A DNA stretch of 64,000 bases from positions 42,271 through 106,270 of the forward strand of contig JAPLKL010000064.1 in assembly GCA_026388095.1 (NCBI GenBank). The letters run 5' to 3'. The position numbers were made by a program, and so were the translations under genes. Below, one piece after another: positions 26,377 to 33,844 of this stretch (position 1 is the stretch's first letter; the number at the start of each line of letters is the position of its first letter). Source of the DNA: Elusimicrobiota bacterium (GTDB lineage: Bacteria; Elusimicrobiota; Elusimicrobia; UBA1565; UBA9628). Below the pieces are notes generated by a model, which was not told the DNA's origin, did no database searches, and saw nothing but the letters and a program-made list of their open reading frames with translations.

Positions 26377-27294
26377 TCAGCCGAATATCACTCCGAGCGG
26401 CGAGATGCCGACGGGAATGTGCCCGAGCACCTTCCTCTTGGCGACATCCACCAGCGAGACCGAGTTGGCGGCCCGGTTGCTGACCGCGGCCAGCCTGCCG
26501 TCCGGGCTCATGGCGAGCTCCGAGGGGTTCTCCTGGCAGGTGAGCTCGCCCACGGCCTTGAGGGTCTTGCGGTCCACGATGGAAACCGTGTCTTGGTCGG
26601 CGTTGGTGACGTAGAGCGCTTGGCCGTCGCGCGTGCACTCGATGCCGATGTGCCTGGTCCCCACCGCGAAGGTCTTGGTGACTTTGCGCAGCCGGGCGTC
26701 GAGGACCGCGACCCGGGGCGACATGAAGTCCGCGACGTAGAGCTGCCGGTCGTCCGGGGACAGGGCGATGCCGAGCGGCCCCTCGAAGAGGCTCACGGTG
26801 TAGTCCACATTGAGGCTGTCGGGGTCCACGATGGATACGTTGTGGGACTCCTCGTTGGTGACCGCGATGAAGCTCCCGTCCGCGGGCATCACGGCCACGC
26901 AGGGCGAGTGGCCGATCGCGATGGTCCGCTCCACGGTGAGGGAGCGCAGGTCTATGACGCTCAGGGAATGCGCGTATTCATTGGCCACGTACGCCTTGCG
27001 GCCGTCCGGCGCCACCACGACCCCGGCCGGCCCGTCCTCGCCCGGCAAGGTCTTCTTGACCGTCAGGGTCTTGAGGTCCACGACCGAGGTGTCGCAGGTG
27101 TCCCGGTTGGTGACCAGCAAGAGCTTGCCGTCGGGGGTGATGTCGGCGATCATGGGGCAGCCGCCGACCTTGACTTTCGTCTTGACCTTCAGGGTCCGCA
27201 ATTCTATCACGGACAGGTCGTCGCTGCCGTTGTTGGCCGTGAAGATATAGCGATACGGCCGGGCTCTCCGCGGGGGCCTTTTCCCAGGGGGCAT
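26377..27294 (-). CDS. YVTN-type beta-propeller, first gene of the nitrogenase-like operon
   Basis: This 305-residue protein is made of about seven repeats of the YVTN family, e.g. 'DLSVIELRTLKVKTKVKVGG' and 'VSIVDPDSLNVDYTVSLFEG', each with a following SPDG/TPDGKLLLVTN-like strand. No signal peptide is visible: the start is basic (MPPGKRPPRRARPYR), so it appears cytoplasmic, whereas many YVTN proteins are exported. It may bind or shield a cofactor or substrate. It is the first gene of the 27.3-12.1 kb run. TATCAT lies six bases before its ATG, with no ribosome site, which fits a leaderless mRNA. Confidence 0.85.
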   Translation of the reverse strand: MPPGKRPPRRARPYRYIFTANNGSDDLSVIELRTLKVKTKVKVGGCPMIADITPDGKLLLVTNRDTCDTSVVDLKTLTVKKTLPGEDGPAGVVVAPDGRKAYVANEYAHSLSVIDLRSLTVERTIAIGHSPCVAVMPADGSFIAVTNEESHNVSIVDPDSLNVDYTVSLFEGPLGIALSPDDRQLYVADFMSPRVAVLDARLRKVTKTFAVGTRHIGIECTRDGQALYVTNADQDTVSIVDRKTLKAVGELTCQENPSELAMSPDGRLAAVSNRAANSVSLVDVAKRKVLGHIPVGISPLGVIFG

Positions 27295-27346
27295 ACGGAT
27301 ATGATAGCTCTTCCAGACTCCGACCCGCGTGCGCTATAATCGGCCC
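27295..27346. promoter_or_regulatory. Divergent promoter of the nitrogenase-like operon and the 27.4 kb gene
   Basis: On the minus strand TATCAT (27306-27301) ends six bases before ATG 27294. On the plus strand TATAAT (27335-27340) lies six bases before an ATG at 27347. The two -10 boxes are only about 30 bp apart. Neither has an obvious TTGACA box. A Crp/Fnr-type site could lie between them, but I see no clear TTGAT-N4-ATCAA. Confidence 0.5.
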
Positions 27347-27366
27347 ATGCTGGCGAGGAACGGGCT

Positions 27367-27774
27367 TTGAATCCGCGGATCGTTTTTCTCCAGCTGCCGC
27401 GGCTCGATCCGGATATCTCCATGCCGGGAGAGAACGTGATGCTGGCCGCTATCGAGGCCGAGGCGGAACGGCGCATCGGGGGGTTCGACTCGCCGACGCG
27501 GTGTTTCGTGGGCACACGCCTGCCGGATCTGTTCCCGGAGCGGGTCCGGGGTCTTGAGGCCTGGGGCTCGTCAAACCGCCGCGCGGCGATCTTCTCAGGC
27601 GCCGACCTTTTCGCGCGGCGCGAGGCGATCACGGGCTGGATGAAAGAGGCGGTGCGCCGAGAGCCGGACATCTTGTGGCAGTTCGTCTTTGAGCCGCAGG
27701 ACCAGGAGCCGCTGGACCTGCTCTTCGCGGCCATCGCCGCGGTGGACGGTCTGCTGGCCAGCGTGTTTCACTGA
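27367..27774 (+). CDS. Short protein, probable remnant of a radical SAM gene
   Basis: The frame opens with TTG (27367), preceded by a GAGGAA site, and encodes 135 residues. The beginning, PRIVFLQLPRLDPDISMPGE, looks like the start of a B12-binding radical SAM protein, but the cobalamin and radical SAM domains are missing. The rest (ending LFAAIAAVDGLLASVFH) resembles no family I recognise and could be the end of the same parent gene. A 7-codon ATG frame (27347-27370) overlaps its start. An internal deletion product of a once larger gene is the best reading; a functional small protein cannot be excluded. Confidence 0.45.
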   Translation: MNPRIVFLQLPRLDPDISMPGENVMLAAIEAEAERRIGGFDSPTRCFVGTRLPDLFPERVRGLEAWGSSNRRAAIFSGADLFARREAITGWMKEAVRREPDILWQFVFEPQDQEPLDLLFAAIAAVDGLLASVFH

Positions 27775-27900
27775 AGGTAGAGCCCGAGACCTCAGGAATC
27801 AAGTTTGGCGATATCGTCAGCAGAGTCTCGGTCTGCGGGACGTGCAAGTGATTGTTGCTTTTATCCCGTCAAATATATTGCTTTTATACCTCTCTCATTG

Positions 27901-27941
27901 TTGCAAATATCCCCCTAATTATATAAAATGATATCTTATAT
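27901..27941 (+). promoter_or_regulatory. AT-rich promoter of the DUF4143 ATPase gene
   Basis: An AT-rich patch in GC-rich DNA. TTGCAA (27901-27906) could be a -35 box and TATAAA (27922-27927) a -10 box, 15 bp apart; TATCTT at 27932 is an alternative directly before the ATG at 27942. No ribosome site is seen. Confidence 0.45.
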
Positions 27942-29192
27942 ATGGCTTATTTAAATCGAATAGTAGAAGACGAGCTGGCCCGCAAACTCGCCTCCACAGG
28001 CGCGGTGGTCATAGAGGGACCAAAAGCCTGCGGCAAGACGGCCACGGCCAGACAGGCCGCGGCCAGCGAAGTGCTTCTTGACGTGGATGCCGCCGCCCGC
28101 CAGGCGATCTCCATAGATCCCGCCCTGGTCCTAGCTGGGCGGACTCCGCGGCTCATCGACGAATGGCAAGTGCAGCCTGCCATCTGGAACCACATCCGCC
28201 GGGCGGTCGACGATCGCGCCAAGCCGGGCCAGTTCATCCTGACCGGATCCGCCGTGCCCGCCGATGAGGTCACGCGCCATGGCGGGGCCGGACGCCTGAC
28301 CCGCCTGCGGATGCGGCCCATGGCTCTGGCCGAAAGCGGCCACTCGACGGCCGCGGTCTCGCTGAAGTCTCTGCTCGACGGACAGGCCGCTCGGAGCGCG
28401 GACCCCGGCCTCTCGATCGCGGCCCTGGCGGAGCGCGTCGCGAGGGGAGGCTGGCCAGGCCTTCTCGACCGGAGCCTGGAGGAGTCGCTGCAGGCGGTGA
28501 GGGATTATCTCGAAGAGATCCGCCGCGTCGACGTCGGGCGCGTCGAGGGGCGGCGCCATGACCCGGAGAGAGTGGGCCGTCTGCTTCGCTCGCTGGCCCG
28601 CAACCAGGCGACTTACGCTTCGACGGCTACGCTCGCGGCGGACACGGGCGGGGGCGAAGGGCCCATCAAGGATGAGACCGCGCAAGCCTATCTCGACGCG
28701 CTGGGCCGGCTGATGGTCTCGGAGGACCTGCCGCCCTGGGCGCCTCAGCTGCGCTCGAAGTCCCGGGTCAGAAGCGCGCCCAAGCGTCTCTTCGTGGATC
28801 CGTCGCTGGCCGTGGCCGCCTTGCGCGCCACCCCGCGGCGCCTGCTGGGAGACCTCAACCTCCTGGGGTTCCTATACGAATCGCTCGTCATCCGGGACCT
28901 GCGGGTCTATGCGCAGGCCGCTGACGCGCAGGTGCTCCAGTATCGGGACAATACCGGCCTGGAGGTGGACGCGATCGTGGAAGCGGCGGACGGCCGCTGG
29001 GCCGCCTTCGAGATAAAGCTCGGTTCGGCCATGGCCGATGAGGGGGCGGCGAATCTGCTCAAGCTCGCGCAGCGCGTAGACGCTGCCAAGAGCGGCAAGC
29101 CGAGCGCGCTGGCGGTGATCGTCGGCTCCGGCTACGGCTTTGCGCGCCCTGATGGAGTCTTGGTGATCCCGATCGGCGCCTTGGGCGCCTGA
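27942..29192 (+). CDS. AAA ATPase with DUF4143 domain
   Basis: This 416-residue protein belongs to the large AAA_14/DUF4143 family. The P-loop-like GPKACGKTATARQ is near residue 27, a Walker B-like RLIDEWQ near 70, and FILTGSA is the sensor strand. The C-terminal DUF4143 domain has nuclease-like YRDNTGLEVDAIVE and FEIKLGS, close to a PD-(D/E)xK fold. Family members are common in genomic islands and have been proposed to act in toxin-antitoxin or defence functions; the exact role is unknown. The first gene of the accessory island on the plus strand, it has its own AT-rich promoter and no partner gene. Confidence 0.85.
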   Translation: MAYLNRIVEDELARKLASTGAVVIEGPKACGKTATARQAAASEVLLDVDAAARQAISIDPALVLAGRTPRLIDEWQVQPAIWNHIRRAVDDRAKPGQFILTGSAVPADEVTRHGGAGRLTRLRMRPMALAESGHSTAAVSLKSLLDGQAARSADPGLSIAALAERVARGGWPGLLDRSLEESLQAVRDYLEEIRRVDVGRVEGRRHDPERVGRLLRSLARNQATYASTATLAADTGGGEGPIKDETAQAYLDALGRLMVSEDLPPWAPQLRSKSRVRSAPKRLFVDPSLAVAALRATPRRLLGDLNLLGFLYESLVIRDLRVYAQAADAQVLQYRDNTGLEVDAIVEAADGRWAAFEIKLGSAMADEGAANLLKLAQRVDAAKSGKPSALAVIVGSGYGFARPDGVLVIPIGALGA

Positions 29193-29345
29193 AGCTGCGC
29201 AGAGCATCCGCTGTCTGGCGCCCGCGATCCGGTCAGCGGCAGCACCCGACCGGGTACCCGCATCCGGGTGCCCATGGGCGGCCGAAAAGGCGTACACCCC
29301 CGGGTACGTACCCCCCTTTTCCCTAGGAAAAACACCTCAGTACGG

Positions 29346-29424
29346 ACTATAGAAACACTATAGAAAAGACTACAGAAAAGCTATAGAAACACTATACAAG
29401 CACTATAGAAAGACTATAGAAAAA
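29346..29424 (+). repeat. Seven short tandem repeats, ACTATAGAAA-type
   Basis: Units of 10-12 bp with consensus ACTATAGAAA(A)G start at 29346, 29357, 29369, 29381, 29391, 29402 and 29413. The array lies just beyond the 3' end of the minus-strand regulator gene, whose stop codon sits in the next palindrome CGCGTTTTAACGCG (29425-29438). Upstream at about 29293-29319 is a small GGGTAC-rich palindromic patch. The array could be iteron-like binding sites or slippage products. Confidence 0.75.
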
Positions 29425-29430
29425 CGCGTT

Positions 29431-30477
29431 TTAACGCGCCGGGATGCGCGCGAAAACGGCCCTGCCCCTGGCCGTCAGCCGGTACTGCTGGAGCTTGCTT
29501 TTGGGCTGGTCCGGGATGGTGAGCTCGACCAGGCGGGCTTGCATGGCGGGCTTGAGGTAGCGTTTGTGGAGGTTGACCCGGTCTTCCAAGCCGATCCGTT
29601 TGAGGATCTGGGCGGCATTCAAGGGGCCATGCTTGCCCAAGAGCTGGACGACCTCGTAGATCGGGAGCGGAAGGGTCTGGGGGTCTGGTATGGGCTCGGG
29701 CTTTGGGCGTTTTGGTTTGGGCATGGCCGGCGGGGCGGGCAAGGGCCCGGGCTCGGGGGTCGCGGGCGGGACAGGCGATTGCTCCTTATGCTCAGGCGCC
29801 AGATGCAGGATGGTCACGAAGAAGCCGCCGCGGAGCTGGAACTCGGGCTCCGGCAGCCCGTGCTTCCTGCAACTGGCGATCATGTCGGTGGTGCCGGCGC
29901 CTCTTCTTCTCTTGCCGCAAAGGGCCATGGCCTCGGCCAGCAGGGGGTTGTTGGGCACGGAGCTGTGAGGCCGGCGCAGTTGGTCAAGCGAAAGGTCAGG
30001 CGGCAAGCCGCCGGCGCTGACGACCTCGATGCGGTCGGGGTAGACGTTTACCTGGGTCCTCTCGCGGACGCTGTAGTCGCGGTGGATGGCGGCATTGAGG
30101 ACGGCTTCGCGCTGGACTTGGCTGGGCATCCTGGCGCCGAGGGCTTGGTCCAGGAGATAAAGGGCCATGTCCGTGCCTTCGAATATGGTGCCGCCGCAGG
30201 TCAGCGTTTCGCTGGGCGCGCCGCCTTGGGTGTCGCTGAAGCGGTTGAAGACGATGTCTGAGCCTTTGAAGCGGGTCTGGGGCCTATAGCCGAACAGGAG
30301 GATGGCGGCGTTGGTCACGAGGCCGTCGCGGACGACGTGGAGGGCTTCAAGGGTACTGCGGCAGCCGGGGCCGGGGAAGCCGCGGGGGCTGGACAGGGCC
30401 AGGTAGCGGCCGAGTCTTTCGGGAGAGAGCTCGTCCAGCTTTGCGGCCGCGCAGATGGCGGAGTCAAAACCTTTCAT
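29431..30477 (-). CDS. AlbA/Schlafen-type regulator lacking its N-terminal domain
   Basis: This 348-residue protein matches the ATP-binding C-terminal part of the 'AlbA_2 plus HATPase_c_4' regulators found at 46-52 kb: NAAIHRDYS, YPDRIEVVSAGGLPP and GAGTTDMIASC. A Pro-rich linker and a winged-helix end (IYEVVQLLGKHGPLNAAQ) follow. The usual N-terminal AlbA_2 domain (EFKxS, GGxxxxGV) is missing, so the gene is truncated or the domain was lost. ATG 30477 is used. The family is widespread in islands next to mobile or defence genes. It could be a broken regulator. Confidence 0.7.
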   Translation of the reverse strand: MKGFDSAICAAAKLDELSPERLGRYLALSSPRGFPGPGCRSTLEALHVVRDGLVTNAAILLFGYRPQTRFKGSDIVFNRFSDTQGGAPSETLTCGGTIFEGTDMALYLLDQALGARMPSQVQREAVLNAAIHRDYSVRERTQVNVYPDRIEVVSAGGLPPDLSLDQLRRPHSSVPNNPLLAEAMALCGKRRRGAGTTDMIASCRKHGLPEPEFQLRGGFFVTILHLAPEHKEQSPVPPATPEPGPLPAPPAMPKPKRPKPEPIPDPQTLPLPIYEVVQLLGKHGPLNAAQILKRIGLEDRVNLHKRYLKPAMQARLVELTIPDQPKSKLQQYRLTARGRAVFARIPAR

Positions 30478-30506
30478 TGGTCTGTGGAAGGACTATTATA
30501 CAGCTC

Positions 30507-30719
30507 TCAGGCACTCTTGGGCGGCTTGAGCCCGATCTCGGCCAGCTTGCCTGCGAGCGCCACATTGGCCGCGATCATCCTGCGCATGCGGTTGAAGGCC
30601 CGCACGATCTGGATGCTGGCCGGGATGGCGACCGGGCTTTTGAGGACGTTTGCGAGCATGACCACGCCGTCTTCGGTGAAGGAGTAAGGGCGGTAGCGCG
30701 AGTTGCGCTTGGCTGCGGT
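30507..30719 (-). pseudogene. Fragment of an ORF6N/KilA-N domain gene
   Basis: On the minus strand a frame from about 30719 to TGA 30507 reads RNSRYRPYSFTEDGVVML, then VLKSPVAIPASIQIVRAFNR, then ANVALAGKLAEIGLKPPKSA. This is the second half of an ORF6N domain (typical FTEQGVAMLSSVLNS, NIQIMRAFVRLRE), a phage-type DNA-binding domain. No start codon and no first half are present, so it is a 5'-deleted remnant; the break coincides with the three-hairpin element upstream. Confidence 0.7.
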
Positions 30720-30729
30720 CGCAAATCGG

Positions 30730-30813
30730 GGACCGCATCCCCCCCATCGAACTCCGCACCGCAGGTGCGGAGTCCCGCGGGCTCCTGAGCCCGCGGAAGA
30801 ACCGCTGCGGTCC
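30730..30813. repeat. Three-hairpin (cruciform-like) element
   Basis: An outer stem GGACCGCA (30730-30737)/TGCGGTCC (30806-30813) encloses two perfect hairpins: CTCCGCACC-GCA-GGTGCGGAG (30752-30772) and CCGCGGGCTC-CT-GAGCCCGCGG (30775-30796). No coding sense is seen. Its build resembles the multi-hairpin repeats at 2.5 and 11.9 kb, but the sequence differs. Confidence 0.7.
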
Positions 30814-30830
30814 GCGTCTTGCCCCTGCCG

Positions 30831-30890
30831 ATTTAGGGTGATTTGGGGTTGTTTGGGGTGGTTTTGGGCGATTTGGGGTCATTTGGGGTG
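30831..30890 (+). repeat. Six perfect-period 10-bp repeats, ATTTGGGGT type
   Basis: Six 10-bp units start at 30831, 41, 51, 61, 71 and 81, consensus ATTTGGGGTG. Each has a run of three or four G on the plus strand, so the block could fold into a G-quadruplex. It ends 12 bp before TATAAT (30903-30908), the -10 box of the next gene, and could influence that promoter. Confidence 0.8.
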
Positions 30891-30902
30891 AGGCTTTTGC
30901 GC

Positions 30903-30913
30903 TATAATCGCCT
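30903..30913 (+). promoter_or_regulatory. -10 box TATAAT directly before an ATG
   Basis: TATAAT at 30903-30908 is followed after five bases by ATG 30914, with no ribosome site. The same GCGCTATAATCG string occurs at 27331-27342. The mRNA would be leaderless. Confidence 0.55.
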
Positions 30914-31387
30914 ATGCTTCAGAATTACCTGCGCCGCGTGGTTTGTCTTCCGCCTATTGGTGAGTCGGGCTTGGAGGCGGGCCGCCCGGAGCCCCATACT
31001 CTGCGCCAGGCGCTTTATCCTCTGGTGCTCCTTTATACAGCGGCCTACCTGGGCTTGGAGCTGCGGGAGTTTTGGAGCTCGACTGGGTCGCGGTTCTTGA
31101 GTCCGGAGATGTATACGGGGCTGCTGGCGGCGTATGCGGGCGATCATGAGCTGAGGCGCTGGACGGGGAGGGCGGATAGGTATGCGCTGGCGGCCGAGTC
31201 GGTGATCTATGCGTGGTGGCTGGCGTTCTTGGCGATGCTGCTATGGGTGAACCTGCGGTGCGGGTGTACGCGGGTGATGCCGGGGGATATGGCGGCGATT
31301 TGCAAGCAGGTGATCGTGGTGTTCTTTGGGGCGGGGGTGTCGAGGTATTTTCATTTGAAGGAAGGGGGGCGGGAGAAGGCCGCGTGA
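30914..31387 (+). CDS. Small membrane protein of unknown function
   Basis: This 157-residue protein has hydrophobic segments near 33-50 (LYPLVLLYTAAYLGLEL), 95-112 (IYAWWLAFLAMLLWVNL) and 128-140 (QVIVVFFGAG), so two or three membrane spans are likely. The loops are Arg-rich and the end is basic. No family is recognised. It stands alone on the plus strand behind the G-rich repeat and a TATAAT box, flanked by phage-type remnants. A holin-like or stress membrane protein is possible but unsupported. Confidence 0.55.
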   Translation: MLQNYLRRVVCLPPIGESGLEAGRPEPHTLRQALYPLVLLYTAAYLGLELREFWSSTGSRFLSPEMYTGLLAAYAGDHELRRWTGRADRYALAAESVIYAWWLAFLAMLLWVNLRCGCTRVMPGDMAAICKQVIVVFFGAGVSRYFHLKEGGREKAA

Positions 31388-31578
31388 GCGCGGGGGATTG
31401 CCCTGGGCGGTGGATCAGGCCGCTCAACTCTCGGGTTAGGTGCAGTTGCACATGCCCATTGGATTCTCCTAGGCCGGTGGCCCCCCCGGGCCTGAGTGGA
31501 GCCTGGCAATGGGGACGATTCCAAACTTCGGGGGAGTGAGCCGCTTGATCAGGAATGAACTGTCGGCCACAAATAATT

Positions 31579-31596
31579 TATAATCGCTAAACGAAC
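31579..31596 (+). promoter_or_regulatory. TATAAT -10 box of the zinc-ribbon/membrane gene pair
   Basis: TATAAT (31579-31584) lies 12 bases before ATG 31597 in an AT-rich patch. The remaining 190 bp upstream (31388-31570) shows no gene, tRNA or clear repeat. Confidence 0.5.
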
Positions 31597-31857
31597 ATGC
31601 CATTATCGCCAGAACAGCGCCAGCAAATTGCGAATGCACTTCAGGAACGTGGTGCGAATCGCGCATGCGAAGCCTGCGGTAATGGAGAATTCGCCGTTGC
31701 CGATGAAATTGCTCAGCTCCGGATTGCGCCGATGCCGAATATGATTGGGGGCCCCACGATTCCTGCGGCGGCTGTCGTTTGTCGCCGCTGTGGCAATGTC
31801 CGTTTTCATGCCCTTGGCCTCCTGAATCTCTTAGCTCTCGGGCGAAGAAATGGCTAA
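31597..31857 (+). CDS. Small zinc-ribbon protein
   Basis: This 86-residue protein has two CxxC pairs, CEAC near residue 24 and CRRC near residue 62, as in a zinc ribbon, with an Ile/Pro-rich loop between. Its stop overlaps the ATG of the membrane protein gene by eight bases, so the two are coupled. The pair converges with the ubiquitin-like operon. A role as sensor or adaptor for the membrane partner is plausible but not shown. Confidence 0.6.
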   Translation: MPLSPEQRQQIANALQERGANRACEACGNGEFAVADEIAQLRIAPMPNMIGGPTIPAAAVVCRRCGNVRFHALGLLNLLALGRRNG

Positions 31858-32284
31858 CGGCGCGGGGACTCCACCAGGTGCAGTGCCGCAACCAGGCATG
31901 ATTAGCGCCAACCCCCTTACAGGTATTACGAACCAAGCACATCCGGACTATGCGAACATCAAATGGGTCCCGTCCTGGGTCGCCACATCACGAATCCAGG
32001 GGGTTGTATCTCTAATCGGCGCAATTGGAGGAGTGTTCTTGGGAGCAGGCCTCCAACCCAAAGCCACGGATATCTCAGTTTCCACGACAGTGGTAAGATT
32101 GGTAGCGCAGGCCTGTGTGGCCAACGCACAAGAATGTACCGCCTTGCATATTGGTGGCCAGGCCCCAGGGGTCAACTTCTACTTCTGGATTGGCCTCGTC
32201 TTTCTGACAATTTTCGGAGTCGCTACTTGTCTTAACCTGTTCTCTACTAAGCAATCAAAAACTGCGCCAGAATCGGCTGACTGA
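31850..32284 (+). CDS. Membrane protein coupled to the zinc-ribbon gene
   Basis: This 144-residue protein has a Pro/Gly-rich N-terminus and two clear hydrophobic segments, near 50-68 (IQGVVSLIGAIGGVFLGAG) and 110-130 (FYFWIGLVFLTIFGVATCL). Between them lies a domain with two cysteines (CVANAQECT) that could form a disulphide if it is outside. The end is hydrophilic. No family is recognised. It converges on the E1-like gene, 70 bases away. Context in a defence-type island allows an effector role, but there is no direct evidence. Confidence 0.55.
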   Translation: MANGAGTPPGAVPQPGMISANPLTGITNQAHPDYANIKWVPSWVATSRIQGVVSLIGAIGGVFLGAGLQPKATDISVSTTVVRLVAQACVANAQECTALHIGGQAPGVNFYFWIGLVFLTIFGVATCLNLFSTKQSKTAPESAD

Positions 32285-32353
32285 TTCGCTCGGAAAAAGC
32301 TGGCTCCCGCAAAGCATATCCCGGAATCTTCGCGAGCCCCATCGCCTGGGGCA

Positions 32354-33844
32354 TCACCCACCGTATACCTGATGCCGGAACAATTCGATGTTCCGTCGTC
32401 GCGTAACGCAGACACAGTCTGACCGGCGGATTTGGGGCAGGCTGGTTCCAAAGGACGGCCCCCGCAAGACATCAAGCTGGAAGCGCGGCTCCAGCGAAGC
32501 TCCCCATCCCTGCGTCCACTTGATGAGTTCAGACACCATCATGCAAGCACTCAGGACAGCGACGAAGGGGACGGAAGGCTGGAACCCTTCCGAATAAGCG
32601 GCCTGCGAGATTTCTTGGAGCACAGCCTCCCCGATTACTGAGCAAATCTTTCTACCAATCCTTTGCCTGAGCCAGTCGCGCCGTTCTGGTGGCGCGATGT
32701 CAACATCGCTCTCTGTGATGGGTTCTTCGGCATCGATGACCCTCGCTTCTGGCAACCCAGTAAGGCGACTCTGCCTCACATGTGCCGGTTCTCCTGTCGG
32801 CTCCTGAAAGAGACACAGCATGCAGGCAATATTTTCCTTCCATGGATGTCGGCTAGCCTGACACACGAAGTCCCCAATCGCACCGTCAATCACCATGTCC
32901 GGCCATAGACGTTGGACATCATGCCGGGTCTCGATATTGTCTACTGCACTGAGCACTACGCGAGGATAGGGCACGTCACGTCCCATCTTCTCCTTCAACT
33001 GGGCCAATTCCATTCTGAAGCCCCGGGCGGTGACGCCACTTCTCAGACCTTCAGCCACAAGGGTGGCTTTGTCCTTGCCTATATCTCCGGGCCCAATCAG
33101 CATGCATGTGCCGAGATTCTCCCTTTGAAAGTCCTGCCGATCAACCACTTGAATCTCTCCGCGAATGGGTAAGCGGCTCAGAAGGTATCCAACACCATTC
33201 CCGATTGCCCCCGCACCCAAGAGAAGAGCATCGATACGAATCTCCGCAGGCAAAGCCGGCCCGGGGTCGTCAGGCGCCAGCTGATATTTATAGAAGCTGA
33301 ATCCCACCTCATCCAGCAATCCTCCGCGCTGTTCCTTCAACGAGATGAGACGCTTGAACATCTCAGACACGCCGAGACAGGCAGCCGCAACAGCCCCTAC
33401 TGGATTCTCCTGATTTGTAGATCCGTCGATTGCTTCCCGCACCGACGCGACTCGCGCTAGCCAGCCGTTAGAATTAATAGTAGTCATCGGCAGGGAAGGA
33501 TTTCGTCTCGTGCCCACAGAAAGTATGGCGGCGAAATCAGACATCCCATTTTTCGCGGATTCAAACTCGACGGGGGCCGCAAATGACAACCGAGCAGCCA
33601 GAGCCTCCGCTTCTGCACGAAGAATCTGGCATTCCGCCGGCAATGCGACCGTAACGTTAGGGCAGACCCGTATGAGAAGGCGAAGGCTCGAGAGGAAGCT
33701 CTCGCATCCATTTGGTGTCAGCAATGTGTCGGCTTCTCCTGTCAAGAGAACCTTCTTAGTCATGAAGCAGTGTCTGTCCACTGCAAAATCGCCAAGCCCC
33801 TCCGCCGTCTTTATGGGCCGGCTATACCCCGGATCCGCTGTCAT
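32354..33844 (-). CDS. E1-like (ThiF fold) adenylating enzyme of a ubiquitin-like system
   Basis: This 496-residue protein has an unassigned N-terminal domain (1-200) and a ThiF/E1 domain. The nucleotide loop is GAGAIGNG (210-217), followed by VDRQDFQRENLG, GDIGKDKATLVAEGL and LSAVDNIETRHDVQ, as in E1, MoeB and ThiF proteins. It would adenylate the C-terminal glycine of the ubiquitin-like protein at 34.8-35.1 kb. CMLC near residue 335 could be a zinc or catalytic site. ATG 33844 overlaps the JAB stop by ATGA. The gene order Ubl-E2-JAB-E1 resembles bacterial ubiquitin-like conjugation operons (Bil-like and related), some of which defend against phage. Confidence 0.85.
   Translation of the reverse strand: MTADPGYSRPIKTAEGLGDFAVDRHCFMTKKVLLTGEADTLLTPNGCESFLSSLRLLIRVCPNVTVALPAECQILRAEAEALAARLSFAAPVEFESAKNGMSDFAAILSVGTRRNPSLPMTTINSNGWLARVASVREAIDGSTNQENPVGAVAAACLGVSEMFKRLISLKEQRGGLLDEVGFSFYKYQLAPDDPGPALPAEIRIDALLLGAGAIGNGVGYLLSRLPIRGEIQVVDRQDFQRENLGTCMLIGPGDIGKDKATLVAEGLRSGVTARGFRMELAQLKEKMGRDVPYPRVVLSAVDNIETRHDVQRLWPDMVIDGAIGDFVCQASRHPWKENIACMLCLFQEPTGEPAHVRQSRLTGLPEARVIDAEEPITESDVDIAPPERRDWLRQRIGRKICSVIGEAVLQEISQAAYSEGFQPSVPFVAVLSACMMVSELIKWTQGWGASLEPRFQLDVLRGPSFGTSLPQIRRSDCVCVTRRRNIELFRHQVYGG

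Noticed and set aside
29346-29424. CRISPR array
   Set aside because: Repeat units are 10-12 bp without spacers, and no cas gene is present.
31388-31596. tRNA gene or attachment site in the island
   Set aside because: No cloverleaf or conserved T-loop could be found here or elsewhere in the window.
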